Below, piece by piece: positions 34,022 to 47,542 of a stretch of DNA of 64,000 nucleotides. Numbering within the stretch: the stretch's first letter is position 1; every line of letters begins with the position of its first letter. The DNA is from Solanum dulcamara (Eukaryota > Streptophyta > Magnoliopsida > Solanales > Solanaceae), in assembly GCF_947179165.1 (NCBI RefSeq), contig NC_077241.1:28781746-28845745 (forward strand), given 5' to 3'. Made by a program: the position numbers and the translations under genes. The notes beneath the pieces were generated by a model. That model did no database searches, was not told the origin of the DNA, and saw only the letters and a program-made list of their open reading frames with translations.

Positions 34022-37000
34022 GCTCTTGATTGGAGGCAAATGGGCTGATTCTTTAGCCTACTCACAATAACCCATATAGAACCCTACTCTTACAGAGTAT
34101 AAAATAGGTGCGTAATGACGTTGATAATTTGGGAATCATTAGCCTCGTATAGTCCTTCTCGACTCTTATCAGAACTTTAACTGGCACTCTATCTTTTGGG
34201 TCTTTCTTCTCCTCTTTTTTTTCCAATCCTTAGGGTTGGCTACGGAATAATGTTGCAGTTCCCTCATATAATGGCTCTCATAGTCGTTCTGTGCTTTTTC
34301 TAACATAATCTGGTATAATTCCGAAGGAATTTTGGCATAGAAGCTCGCCACCCTGTAGTAACCAGCTAGTTCTGCCAGTTTTACTTAGACCCTTTCACAA
34401 TTTCCCTTACCCCCGCTTGTAATCCTTTAGACACATTATCTTATGTCATTCTTTACCTTTACAAGATTATGAGAGGGTACAAGAAGTATCCTAGCGTTAC
34501 CTCGCTAGTTTTCATGTTTTACCCTGCCTTTTTCTCCCTTATCCCATATTCGATGTCGAGGTAGATCTTTGGTCCAATTGTGGCCATGTCTTACTTCACC
34601 TGTAGTACTAATTCAATATCGGTAGTTTGGCTTAACCTATCTTTGCATCTCTCAGTAGTTAATTGCAACTTGGGCTCCTTCGCTTGCGATAATAGTTGTG
34701 GGGACTCCGTAAGGTCCTACCACTCCTTTACCCTATAATTTTACACCTTCTTGGCTGAGTAGATAGCCTTTTATCGAAGGATCAGGGGCTAATATCATTA
34801 AACCACAAGTAACATTCCCTCCAGAGTCCTCTGGCGCTGGAGTGCGAAGTGAGTCTTATAGTCCTGGTCATATTGTGGAATTTTCGACCTTGGGTATTAC
34901 TTTCTGTCATCCATAAATTACATCGGCGGTACCCTTACCTTTAGGGTTTTGCTTTTTTGCCTTCAGAGTTGGCCGCCAAGTGGTGTCGGAATTCCCTCGC
35001 TCACTGGCCCATATAGTCCTTCTGTGGTTTTCCTCTCATTAACTGGTACTATGTTGAAGAGTTGTGGTATTTGAGTGCGTCGTCAGTTAGCAGTTAGCTA
35101 ATCCTCTTTGTCTTGCTCAAATCCTTTTTACAATACCCTCAACGTAACGTATGGTACTCCAGGAACATAATCTCATGTCGTTTCTCCGCCGCTAGTTCCG
35201 ATTCTTCCATCTCGCATGATCATACCAACACTAACGCATTAAGTTCCATCAGAATTTCAAAGTTAAGCGTGCTGGGGCGAGAGTAATACTGGGATGGGTG
35301 ACCTCCCTAGGAAGTCTTCATGTCGCGTTTCATTTTTATCCTTGCCATAATGTGCGGGGCACTTAACTTAGCTCCAGATTTACCTCAGCGTTGTCTCCCG
35401 AGTCTTTATGTTTTGCCTTGTCCTTTCCTCTGTTATCTTGCAACCGGTATCGGCGTAGACCTTTAGCTCCACTATGACCATGTCCCCCCTTTTTTGGTCA
35501 TTTTGATTTAACTTCTCCTATTGTATTCCCCCCCTTTCTGTATGCACCCATTCATTAGGGTGGTCCACTAAGTAGCGGTAAAGTTAGTTCATATAGTGAC
35601 CTTTGGAGCCGCTTTGAGTTTTCGCTAATTATTAGTTGGCATAGCTTTAAAGGAATTTGACATATAAGCTCCCCTATCCTATATTCACTTTTTGTTCTCC
35701 TCATTTTCTACCACAGGAGGCTTTCTATTCCTTTTTCTTTGGTTATTTATCTATCGCAACATCATTTGCGACTAACTCTATAACAAACATTTTGGCTTTT
35801 GGTCTAGCATGCTGTCATTATCCATTGTAATGTCTCTTAAGTTGGTCGATATCCTTTCATGGTTACACTCTTTTGTTTTTATATGCAGCCGCCTTCTAGT
35901 GTTATGTTGTTCAGGGTCTCGTCATAAACTTCTTAACGCTGCCTTATGTAGCATTCTGTCTTCCATCCAATTATTGGTAGCTTCTGGACCTTTCTAACTT
36001 GGTTCAGCAAGATATCTTATTGAATTTTAGACGTCTATCTTAAATATATTTCCATGTCAATCGCCTCCTCCTACTTTTGCCATTTTCTTCATTAACTTCG
36101 CCCCTTTAGAGGGTACTCGTACTTTCATCTGCTTGTACCTTGCTCTATGTCTCTTTGTCCAATCTCAATTTCGTCCAATCTCTTCCTCCAATCTACTTGG
36201 AACTGAATCATGTCTCCATCTATCTGCATATTTTATAATCTGACTATTCGCGTACAGAATCTTGGCTAAATCATGAAACAACGAGAACCTTTCCATACAT
36301 TGTGTGACACCTCGTCTGTTACTCTGTACTTGAGTAATGGGACCCATGGGACTACTCGTCTGAGGCCACATTCTACTTATCTTCATCAAAAATTAATTAG
36401 TACTTGTAGTCATTCCAATTTCCACTAGGCATTACTAGTATTCCGACGATAACTATTTAAGGTTTTCTTGAAGTAGTGGCTTTGTCCCTACCTATATCCT
36501 TTGTTTCTTGGGATGAATAGAAGTTGCGCCATTTATTCCTTAAGTTTTCCATCCTCGTCCCTTAAGGGTTCCACTATTTTTGGGGCGACGTTGTGCACAC
36601 GCATCATTTTTTTGTATCTTAAGCTCCATGCTCTTACTGCATTCTCAACGAACGCTTTTAACTTAGTCAATGCATACTAAGTGCACCTTACTAGTGGTCC
36701 CACTTTATCCTTACATACTCGTATCCCACTGTTTAATTCATACCTACATATCCCCCTTTTTGCTCGTATTCGTATTCATTTCCTGACATCTCTTTGAGGT
36801 GCTTCTGTTAGAAGTTTTTTCCCCAAGTAAAGAGGGTGTCCCTTATCGACTACATGAAGAGTATCTCTTTCAACTTTAATTTATCATCCTATAGGTACTC
36901 GGTATCAATTTCCAAGATATGTTATAAACTATATTTTATTCCCTTCTTCTTGTATTGGGAAAATTTCGGCAGAGTTTCCTCTACACTTCTTACTATCCTA

Positions 37001-37520
37001 AAACCTGCACACAGACAATACCAACAATGCTCACAGGGTCAACAATACATATCATATCACAGCCGCACAGGGCTTTCAATGTCATCTCATATCGTATCCA
37101 CACAGGGCTTTCAACATCAACAATAATATAAAAATGCTGGACTTACCTCATATGTCCAACTTCAAACTGCATGTGTTGCACTTCCTGTCTGCTTTCCTTT
37201 CAGGTTTCAACTTTACATTTCAATAGTACTTCAATACCTTACCCAACAAATATCTTCCGTGGCTTTACTTTACTTACCTGCATGCTTCGTAACTTTCCAT
37301 GTCATTAATTACTTCCTTTTGTTGGTGTCGTGCTTCTGTTAAGATCCAAGGTTAGTATAAGAAATTTTTCTATGACTCGAATCTAAAGCACGATCTCAGA
37401 TGTGAAAGAAAGGTAACATCCTAAATGTCCTGTAGTTTCCAATTTATGGATGTGGCACATAACTCATCGATAATCAAGACTCTACTATACACGGTCTATA
37501 GACACTCCAAGGAAGAACAA
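34022..37520 (-). other. B internal region, second segment
   Basis: Continues from 22970. It includes a short unknown open stretch (34169-34351), the 5S-derived block (35214-35331), a duplicated version of the unknown stretch (about 35560-35690) not present in C, and the leader (36800-37500). No gag or reverse transcriptase recognised. Confidence 0.7.
35214..35331 (+). pseudogene. 5S rRNA-derived block in B (antisense to element)
   Basis: GCATGATCATACCAACACTAA, then CCATCAGAATTTCAAAGTTAAGCGTGCTGGGG, then the intact box C GGGATGGGTGACC, and GGAAGTCTTCATGTCG. Box A (AGTTAAGCGTGC) is intact. Followed by TTTTT. It is as complete as the copy in C and has the same missing T in GCTTGGG, so both descend from one altered source. 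Confidence 0.87.
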
Positions 37521-37535
37521 CTTTGATACCACTTC
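37521..37535 (-). promoter_or_regulatory. B primer binding site
   Basis: CTTTGATACCA (37521-37531) is the initiator tRNA-Met site with one change, followed by the CTTC spacer. Confidence 0.82.
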
Positions 37536-40500
37536 TGTCACGACTCAACCCTATAGGCCGTTACTGGGTCCGACCTGGACCCCCCATATACCTAGCTATC
37601 AACTGTGGTCAAATTGAACTATAAATAAAACAATATCATGTAATAGAGCCCCACTGGGCCATAACATTTTCATAAACCTATAGCCCTTTTCGTTTGTATC
37701 ACAACATGACAAGGCATGTAAGCCGACAAGGCTGCCATAACATAATAACATATATCATATATCATGTAGACCCAGCTGAATCAAACTGACATACACAACT
37801 CACATATACATGTCTGTAGACCTCTAAAAATATTAACGAGAACATATGGCGGGACAGGGCCCCCGCCGTACCCTTGAATAGACACAACAATTTTACACAT
37901 CAATGGTCCATATAAATAACTAGGCTTCGATACAATGGAGCCTCTTCCAACTGAGCTGAATGGAATCCTAAGTTGAAGGACTCCCAAAACATGTACCTGT
38001 ACCTGCGGGCATAAAATGCAGCCCCCAGAAGAAAGGGGGGTCAGTACGACATATGTACTTAGTATGTAAAACATAACATAATGCCACTGGAAGCATATCT
38101 GAAGTAAAGAAGTAGGGGCTAAAATATCAAAATTGGAAACCTGTACCTGTACTTTATGAATCATGAAAACATGCATTCTTAATTTATACAATATAGCCAT
38201 CCCTTTCAGGGATCCAGGGAATCACATCTGTAGGACCATAATAGGACCAACGCCATCACCCCCTTATTACAACACATCATCATATATATATACATCCGTA
38301 CCCAGCCCTCTAGTGAGGGTCTTGGTGGACAATGTAGTGAGTTGTGCACGATAATGTACCCAGCCCGGGACTCAGTGAAAGAAGGATTATAGTATACACG
38401 AGTAGAGTAGTGAGTAACTATATGCAATTTAAATCATATCGGAGACTCAACAGAACAAGAAAGTTAAGCTTTTGCCTAAGGACCTGAGTAGTGGTATAGT
38501 CATCTTAAGTGTCCTCTAAATGCCATTATAGGCTATCTCAATTGTAATCTCGTGGACCCTAGACATGTATTAACATAGGGACAAATCGTTTATGGAATCA
38601 GAAATACTTGTTACCTTATAGTCTTTAGGACGTAGAGCCTGTACATTTGTTACCTCTTTAACGTATAAAAGTTTCCAGGGAAATAGTTCAACTACTGTAG
38701 GAGTTCAATATTCAGAAGTAAATAAGAGATGTTTAAGAATGGATTTAACCCGGTGCTCATATCATATTCAACTTACAGCTAAGACAAAGACATGCCCAAA
38801 AGAAGAAAGAGAATAAGCTCTACGTAGTCTGTACTTTCCTTCAGGTGATCTTCATATACATATTTTGTACCTGGCCCATTATGGGGCTCAGTGAACCACT
38901 ATGCAATCATAATCTCATTTTCGAACCAAATATATATCAAGGGAAATGAGAGAGAGTTGTACGTACATATACCAAAACATGCCAAGAGAAAGCTTTACAT
39001 ACCTCTTGTGAGTTACTCTTTATCCCGTTCGCCTCGTCATCTTTTAAACCTATTCAACATGAAAGTAGTACGAATATCAACCACTCTTAGCTTTCCATCA
39101 TCTTAGGTTGCACCTTAGTATTCATGGAATCTATTTCCTTGTTCATCTCCCCAACTAGTTCTTTAATTAGTTAAGGCGTTAACAAAAATTGGGAAGCACC
39201 TCCCCTATAACGGGCCCTATCCAAATTTCCAATTAGGTACCTAAACACTACAGCAAACCAACAACAACAAACTGCAGCATACGTTTAAGCAATTCACACC
39301 AAAAATATACAACATAAACTTCAAACGACTCGCTCAGAATTACGATATAAAAATGGGGTGTCTAGCCTTTATTTTGTAACACCTTTAATTATATGAACCG
39401 AGGGGTCATGTGGCTACAACCAGAAACAACCACATCCCATTTTGAATACATTTAGGCCCTGAAACATCTCCTCACACACCTGCAACAGCACACCACAAGC
39501 CCAACACTTCACTTCGACGATAATTTAACTATAGCGACTATAATTTGGATTGTTTCCAACGTCAAGCATTCTTATACCATTTTTACGTTTCCAGACACAC
39601 ACAAGGAATATAATACACTCCATAACAACACCATAAAGTCCAAATTAAGAGGAGAAACCTTACCTTGCCCGAAATTGGTCAAAACACTCCACAACTGCAT
39701 CTCGGAAACTTCTTGATGTGCTGAATTGGGGCGGACTGTTTGTGTCCCTTTTCCACTGCCCCAAATTGTGATTTTATGTTATCAAATACTATTCTATAAC
39801 CGTGTAACACCTTAAATAATTAATTCACGTAACAAAATCGGTCCATACCTTGGTAACCCCTCAAACCCGTAGCTCTCTCCCTAGGTTTTCTAGATTCTTC
39901 TTTCAACTTTCTCCTACTTGTTTCAAGTGCAAAGATGAAAATATGGTTCCATAGACATATTAAGACACATATATACATATCCACATGGTTTACGAACACC
40001 GTAGATAATTAATTCACGGAGGAAAATTGGAAAACTTACCTTTAATTTTCCAAACCCATGGCTGCCTTTCTCTCACGTTTTCTCTCTTATTTTGGTTGCT
40101 GGAGTTTCAGCTCAAAATGGAATAAGAATGAATTAGTAGTCATCCAAATACACATATATACCCCTATTTAGAAGGTGCCACATGGCAGCCCCTTAGGGAT
40201 GACACATGGCAGCCCCCTAGGACGCCACCTAGGCTCATTCGGCCTATCACACGCCACCACGTGGCTAAGGGGTCCACCCTCCCAAGCAGGCAGGTGATTC
40301 ACCTCCTTTCTTGTCACCTTCTTGCTTGAGGTGCCTTCTTGTAACCTGCTTGCTTCACTTTCGTAAGTTCGGAAACTAGTTTTTTCTCCCTCTCGTAGGT
40401 TTGTCATCTCACCTTATTTTAAGAGCCTATGTAATCCGTGTTACGCATGCTTGGTATGTCATCCGGTAGATCAAGTATATAAGACTTTTACATTAATAAC

Positions 40501-40709
40501 TTACGTAGGTAAATCGAGTCCTACGACTCATTACTTGGCCTCCATTTCCCTTCGGATTCTTATGACTCCATTTTCAACCTTCTCTACTATGGGGTATCAC
40601 ATTCTCCCTCCACTATAGTCGTTAGATAGTGTCGTAGCATATCCGGCTCATATGATAATGTCTAAGGAACTTATGAGACATTCCGAGTTTAAAAGTGTGG
40701 GGTTTAACA
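37536..40709 (-). repeat. B 5' LTR (3174 bp)
   Basis: Starts TGTCACGACTC and ends GGTTTAACA. Uninterrupted, and so useful as the reference for the split partner at 9310-10025 plus 19583-22018. Confidence 0.9.
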
Positions 40710-40714
40710 GCTTA
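40710..40714. repeat. Target site duplication of B, right copy
   Basis: GCTTA, matching 9305-9309. Confidence 0.85.
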
Positions 40715-41405
40715 AGACTGGAATTACCTCAGATATTGTATCATGTTCTACTTACGTCTAAGACATGTCAAAAGAAGAAAAAGGATAAGCTTTACATAGT
40801 CTGTACTTTCCTTCATGTGGTCATCATGTACATATTTCGTACCCATCCAGTCATGGGGCTCGGTGAACAACCATGGCATCATAACCTCAATTTCTTGCCA
40901 AATACATATCAAGAGAAGGGAAAGATAGCTTCCTATACACTACTTTTTAACATGTAGAAGCCTTGAAAGGAAATAGTCAATTCTTGCACGGGTTCTTATA
41001 TCAAGCAAAATATAGGGATTATGAGGCGTACTTGGAGTTCTGGGAATGGAATTATCCCCACATTTCACATACAACCCACTTAAGGCTAAGACAAGCCAAA
41101 AGGAAAGAGATCTTTACATACCTCTTATGGGTTACTCTTTTTCATGTTTGCCTCATTGTCCTTTGAACCTATTCAATAGGGAAGCAATACGAATATCAAC
41201 AATCCTTGACTTTTCAGCATCTTAAGTTGCACATGAGTATTCATAGAATTTATTTACTCGCTCGTCTTATCGACTAGTTCTTAGTTAGTTAAGGAGTTAA
41301 CAGAAATCGGGCAGCATCTCGCCTATAACATGCCCTATATGGATTTATAATTACACTCCTAATTACTATAGCCAACTAACAACAACAAACTGTAGCATAT
41401 ATATG
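40715..41405 (-). repeat. A 5' LTR, segment 2
   Basis: Continues from 9309 (AGACTGGAATTACC follows AGATGCTTA) and runs to ATATA at 41401-41405, where D is inserted. Wording matches B's LTR at 38735-39290. Confidence 0.82.
41401..41405. repeat. Target site duplication of D, left copy
   Basis: ATATA, identical to 63896-63900. Confidence 0.82.
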
Positions 41406-42693
41406 TTATACCCCACACTTTTGAACCTTGACATGTGTCCCTAATCGTCTTGAAAGTAGCATGAGACCCTTACTGTCCACACACACCAAACAACTCTAAG
41501 GAAAGAAGATTGTGATACCTCGCGAGAAGGAAGGTTGAAAATAGAGTCATAAGAATCCGGAAAGAGTTGGAGGCTAAGAAATGAGTCATAGGACTCGATT
41601 TACCTATGTAAACCACTAAGTTAAGAGTCTTATACAATTAAGTTGCTTACAGATATATCAAGCTTACGTAGTGTGGATTACATCGGCTCTTAAGACAAGA
41701 CGAGATTACGAACCCATGGGGTAGAGGAGAAGGCGACACGTGATAGCAAAAGGAGGTTCCACATGGCAGCCTAGGGAAGTGCCACATGGCAGCAGGTGCC
41801 CACCTGTTTGGGGTCAAGTAGGTGACCCACCTACTTGGGGATGGGCCCCACCAAGGACACGTGGCAGCCTTGGAGGCTAAGGGTGGATCCATGGCCCAAT
41901 AAGGGATTGACATGTGTCACCCTTAGGGGCTGACACGTGTCACTTCCTAAGGAACCATATATATGTGTTAATGACTCTTAATTCATTTGGAGTCCAAAAA
42001 AATCAGCCAAACATAGAGAGAAAACGTGAGAGGAAGAGAGTACTATGGCAACCATGGTTCACTTTTCTTCCGTGAATTAATTATCTACGATGTTCCCTAA
42101 GTATGTGGATATGTATATATGTGTTTTATGATGTTTATGGAACGAAAATTCATCTTTACAATTGGAAATTTGGAAGAAAAAGAAGAGAAAAATGTTAAAG
42201 GGGCAAGGAAGGAGGGCTATGGGTATGGCCCTTTTGGGGTAAGCTTCCTGGTTTTGTTCTGTGAATTAATTATTGGAAGTGTCCCTAAGTTGTATAATGG
42301 TGCTTAATAACATAAAATTTCAATTTGGGGCAGCGAAGAAGTAACACAAACATCCCGCTCAATTTCAGTGCGTTTGGAGAAGTTCCGAGTTGTGCTTTGA
42401 CAATTTTGGCTAAATTCAGGTAAGGTAACATTTCTCCTTTCAATTTGGACTTTATGGTGTTTTTATGGAGTATATTATACACCTTGTGTGTGGATGGAAA
42501 CGTGAAAACAATATAGAAATGCTTGGCGTTGAAGACAATTTAAATTGTAGTCGTTATAGTCGAATTGTCATCGAAGTAAGGCATTGTTCTTGTAAGTTGC
42601 TGCTGCAGGGGTGTGATGTGTTGTTTAAGGGCCTAAATATGTTCTAATGTGGGTTAAGGTACTGCTGGTTGAAGCCACATGACCCCTCGTTGC
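41406..42693 (+). repeat. D 5' LTR, segment 1
   Basis: Starts TGTTATACCCC. It carries G-box sites (for example GACACGTGTCAC near 41931), a TATA-like ATATATGTG near 41958 and a further leader. Interrupted at 42693 by S. Confidence 0.85.
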
Positions 42694-45603
42694 TGTCACG
42701 ACCCAACCCGTAGGCCGTGACTGGGGTCTGACTTGGACCCCCCCGTATACCTAGCTATCAACTGTGGTCAAATTGAACTGTAAATAAAACAATATCATGT
42801 AATAAAGCCCCACTGGGCTATAACATTTTCATAAACCTGTAGCCCTTTTCGTTTGTATCACAACATGACAGGGCACGCAAGCCGACAAGGCTGCCATAAC
42901 ATAATAACATATATCATATATCATGTAGACACAGCTGAATCAAAATAACATACACAACCCACATATACATGTCTATAGACCTCTAAAAATATTAATGACA
43001 ACATATGGCGAGACAGGGCCCACGCCGTACCCTTGAATAGACACAACAATTTTACACATCAATGGTCTATATAAATAACTAGGCTTTGATACAATGGAGC
43101 CTCTTCCAACTAAGCTGAATGGAATCCTAAGCTGACGGACTCCCAAAACCTGTACCTATACCTGCGGGAATAAAATACAGCCCCCCGAAGAAAGGGGGGT
43201 CAGTACGACATATGTACTGAGTATGTAAAACATAACATAATGCCACTGGAAGCATATCTTAAGTATAGAAGAAGGGGCGAAAATGTCAAATCAGTAACCG
43301 GTACTTGGAAAAGTAAAATCATCCATGCTCAAACTTTCAATATAGCCGGCCCGATCAGGGATCCAGTGAATCATATTTATAGTATCAATATCAGGACCCG
43401 TGACATCGTCACCTTATTACAACACATCATCATAGTATCAGTATCAGGCCCTGTGCCATCGTCACCTTATTACAACACAACATCATCATATATATACATA
43501 CGGATGCTGGCCCTCTAGCGAGGGACTTGGTGAACAATATAGTGAATTGCATGAATCTGATAACCGGCCCGGACTCGGAGAATAAGTGTTATAGTATACA
43601 TGAGTAGAGTAGTGAGAAACAAAACACAGTTTAAATCATTATCTGAGACTCAATGAAGTCATCAAGTGAACCGTCACCTGGGGATTAGGGCAGAAGGTAT
43701 CTGATGTATACTCTTTAACTGTCACAAAGGACTATGTAAAAAGGAGTTTTTGGAAATCTTAGACATATACCAATGTGAAATATCTTATAGCAGTCTGAGC
43801 ATTGGTTATCTCAGAGCCTTTCTTTTTTTACAAACAAGAGCTTAGTCGAATCAATTGTTATGCAGTCAGATAGAAGACTCGAAGATAGCAGCTTACTACT
43901 TTAAAGTTTAACATTCAAAAGTGAGTGAGGGTCCTGAAGTCATATTCAGAACCTGGGAATGGAATTACCCCCAAAGCTCATATCATATCCTGCTTACATC
44001 TAAGACATGCCAAAAGAGAAAAGATAGGCTTTACATACCTATACCAAAAACATTCCAAGAGAAGCTTCACATACCTCTTGTGAGTTACTCTTTATCCCGT
44101 TCGCCTCGTCATCCTTTGAACCTATTCAACATGAAAGTAATACGAATATCAACCATTCTTATCTTTCCAGCATCTTAGGTTGCACCTTAGTATTCCTGGA
44201 ATCTATTTCCTTGTTCGTCTCATCGACTAGTTCCTTAATTAGGTAAGGCGTTAACGAAAATTGGGCAGCACCTCCCCTATAATGTACCCTATCCAAATTT
44301 CCAATTCCACTCCTAATACCTACAGCCAACCAACAACAACAATCTGCAACATACGTTTAAGCAATTCACACCAACAATATACAACATAATCTCCAAACGA
44401 CTCGTTCAAAATTACGATATCAAAATAGGGTTTCTAGTTTTCATTTTGCAAAACCTTTACCCGTACAAAGCGGGTGGTCGTGTGGATGAAATAATCATCT
44501 CCCCCACCTCATTTAGAATATATTTAGACTCTGCAACACGCATCACACAACCAGCAGCAGCCTCCACACACACAACGCCTCATTTTGACTACAATTTAAC
44601 TACGGCGACTTCAATTTCGATTGTTTCTACCGTCGAGCATTTCCACGATTTTTTTAAAAATTGCAGCAGTCTATGAGGTGTGTAATACACCCTATAAAAA
44701 CACCATAAACTCCAAATTTAAAGGAGAAGCCTTACCTTACCCGAAATAGGCTAAAACTAGCCAAAATTGTGCCTCGGAACTTTTCTATCGCGACTTGAAC
44801 CGCCGTGTCTGCTTGATGTCCAATTTTTGCTGTGCCAGGACATGATTTTATAATACTAATACCTCCATATCATCGTGGTATATGCTAGATAATTAATTTA
44901 CGAAATGAAATTGGGACTTACCTTATTTTTTTCCTCCAAGCCGTCACTATTTTCTCTCAACTTTAGGGTTTGCTTTCCTTTATTTGCTGCTGCAGTTTTG
45001 GATGGAATTTTAAGATAAGAAGCAGCCCCTTAGTCACAATCTACATATATGTAGGTATCCTTAGGAGGTGACATGTGTCAGCCCCTAAGGGTGACACGTG
45101 TCCAACCCTTATTGGGCCACCGCATACATGCCTCCAATTAGGGGCTGCCACGTGGTAGTGGGGTCCACCTCCCCCAAGAAGGTGGGTCACCTACTTGACC
45201 CCAAGCAGGTGGGTCACCTGCTTTCTTGAGGTGCTGCCACGTGTCACTCCTCTATTTGCTACCACGTGTCATCTTTTCCCCTTCCTCGTGGGTTCGTAAT
45301 CTCGTTTTATTTTAAGAGCCTATATAATTTCTTCTACGCAAGCTTGGTACGTACTACAATAGCTTAATTATGTAAGACTTCCAGGTTAGTAGCTTACATA
45401 GGTAAATCAAGTCTTACGACTTGTTACTTGGCCTCCAATTTCTTCCGGATTCTTATGACTCCATTTCTAACCTTCTCTACATTGGGGGTATCACATTCTC
45501 CCTTCCTTAGAGTCGTTTGATAGTGTCGTAGCATATCTGGCTCACATGATAATGTCTAAGGAACTTATGAGACATTCCGAGTTTAAAAGTGTGGGGTGTA
45601 AAA
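42694..45603 (-). mobile_element. S: solo LTR (2910 bp)
   Basis: A single minus-strand LTR from TGTCACGACCC to GGTGTAAAA (terminal ACA changed to AAA). There is no purine tract or internal region on either side, and D's LTR resumes directly. Flanks GTTGC and TTTGT give only a 3-of-5 duplication. It represents loss of one LTR and the internal region by recombination between the two LTRs. Inside is a tandem duplication of about 49 bp (about 43390-43490). Confidence 0.85.
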
Positions 45604-46795
45604 TTTGTGTATAATTAAAGGCATTACAAAATAAAGGCTAGATGCCCTATTGTGATATCGTATTTTTGAATAAGTCGTTTGGAGTTTATGTTGTATATTT
45701 TTTGTGTGAATTGCTTAAACATATGCTGTAGGTTGTTGTTGTTGGTTGTTTGTAGGTATTAGGGACCTAATCGGAAATTTGGAAAGGGCACATTATAGGG
45801 GAGGTGCTGCCTAATTTTCGTTAATGCCTTACCAAACTAAAGAAATAGTCGAGGAAACGACTAAGGAAATAGATTCCATTAATAATAAGGTGTAACATAA
45901 GATGATGTAAAGTTAAGAAGGGTTGATATTCATATTACTTTTATGTTGGATAGGTTCAAAGTACGACAAGGCGAACAAGATAAGGAATAACTCGGACAAG
46001 GTATGTGAAGCTTTCTTTTGGCATGTTTTTGGCATAAGTATGTAAAAACTATGTTGTTTCTTCTTTTGGCATGTCTTCAAGTTAAGTAATGAATGATATG
46101 ATATTGAGGGTAAATCTACTCATAAATGCCAAGCGTAGTTCACGGTTCTCATTTACTTCTTGATGAAAGCACACTTACAGTAATTGAACTAGGGCTTCTC
46201 AAGCCTTCCATACATTAGGAGGTGAGGAGTATGTAAGGCTATCCTTCCCTTATCTTGGCGTGTCTTAGTCCTAAATATGATATGTATATAACATGTGGGG
46301 ATGAATCTACTCACAAAGTTCAGAATATGATTCAAGACCCCTACCTACTTTTGGAGGTTAAAGCTCCTATGCTAATTAAGTAGTGTCTCTCACGATCTCC
46401 TAGATAATGGAAAGTAGAGGGTACGTAAAGCTAATTACTTGCTCTTGGCATATCCTTGATAGAAGTGCAATATGTATATCTGCGTATGCAAGTGGGGATA
46501 ATCCCATTCATAAGGCCCCGAGCATACCTCCTGATTCTTATCCTCTGCTGAATACTAGGATGCCTACAATAGGTGAATTATTGTCTCTCAAACTACTTTG
46601 GGATAGGAAGGGACAAACAGGTGAGGCATACCCTTTCTTTCTTTTGACATGTCTTAAAGAAAATGATACATGATACGAGCTCTAGAGTAAGTCCATTCTT
46701 AAGCTCCGAATACGCTATATTTCTCATATTCACTCCTTGGTAGGAAAACTCTCATCGTAGTTGAGCTACCTTCCCTGAACAATCTATATGTCGAT
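45604..46795 (+). repeat. D 5' LTR, segment 2
   Basis: Resumes after S at TTTGTGTATAATT and runs to TCGAT, where E3 is inserted. An open stretch at 46407-46673 lies here; the same DNA in the 3' LTR (about 62430-62680) is broken, so I treat it as non-coding. Confidence 0.83.
46791..46795. repeat. Target site duplication of E3, left copy
   Basis: TCGAT; the right copy at 56339-56343 is TCTAT. The uninterrupted sister at about 62795-62810 reads through this point. Confidence 0.78.
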
Positions 46796-47316
46796 TGTTA
46801 CACCCCATACTTTGGTACCTTGGAACGCTTCGTAAGCTTCTTAAGTCTTGAAAGGCTCTTAAGTTTCTTAGAAATCATCATGTGAGTTGGATAATCTATA
46901 AGGCTATCAAATAATCCTAAGTAAAGGAGAAGGAGATACTCCATAAGAGAGAAGATGATTGGAAATAGGGTTACAGGAATCCGAAAGAAGTTGGAGGCTA
47001 AGTAGTGAGTCGTAGGACTCTACGTACTTGTGAAAGCTATTACTTGGGACATTTTGCATACTAAGCTACTTGAGTACACATCGAGCTTAAATAGCAAGGA
47101 ATGCATAGGCTCTTGAAGTAAGACGAGATTACGAACCCATGAGGAAGGGGAAAAGATGACATGTGGCAGCCAATGGAGGAGCGACACGTGGCAGCACCTC
47201 AAGCAAGAAGGTGACCCACCTACTTAGGATCAATTAGGTGACCCACCTACTTGGGAGGTGGGGCCCACAAGGATACATGGCAGCCTAGGGGTAAGGCATG
47301 GATTTGCAGCCTAATA

Positions 47317-47428
47317 GGGGATGGACATGTGTCACCCTATGGGGATGACACGTGTCACCCTATGGGGATGACACGTGTCACCCTATGGGGATGACACGTG
47401 TCACCTCCTAAGACCACATATATACATT
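47317..47428 (+). promoter_or_regulatory. Tandem G-box palindromes and TATA in E3 5' LTR
   Basis: A ~23-bp unit built around GATGACACGTGTCACC is repeated: one diverged copy, two full copies (47341-47363, 47364-47386) and a partial fourth (47387-47405). TGACACGTGTCA is a perfect 12-bp palindrome containing CACGTG. CACATATATACA follows at about 47415. The sister LTR has one unit fewer. Position and make-up suggest an upstream activating cluster for the LTR promoter. Confidence 0.65.
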
Positions 47429-47530
47429 TATATCATGTCTTAAGTACAGTTCCTGCACTTAAACATCAGCAAACAAAAACAAAAGCAAACCCTAGAATAA
47501 GAGAGAAAAACGTGACGGCTTGGAGGGAAA

Positions 47531-47542
47531 AAATAGGTAAGT
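47531..47542 (+). promoter_or_regulatory. Putative splice donor in E3 LTR leader
   Basis: AATAG/GTAAGT, about 115 bp after the TATA-like box. The upstream text matches E2, but the ATG present in E2 is ACG here, so the donor is conserved and the start codon is not. Confidence 0.45.

Larger units (their letters stand above)
9310..40709 (-). mobile_element. B: complete minus-strand LTR retrotransposon, split by E2 and C
   Basis: On the minus strand: 5' LTR 40709-37536, primer site, internal region 37535-34022 joined to 22970-22019, and 3' LTR 22018-19583 joined to 10025-9310. The LTRs are 3174 and about 3152 bp once E2 is removed. The internal region is about 4.5 kb and holds a 5S rRNA-derived block and a chromodomain relic, but no recognisable gag or reverse transcriptase. 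Flanked by perfect GCTTA duplications. E2 lies in its 3' LTR and C in its internal region, so both are younger. Confidence 0.88.

Noticed and set aside
46407..46673. 88-codon open stretch as a captured gene
   Set aside because: It lies in D's 5' LTR; the same DNA in the 3' LTR is interrupted and no family is evident.
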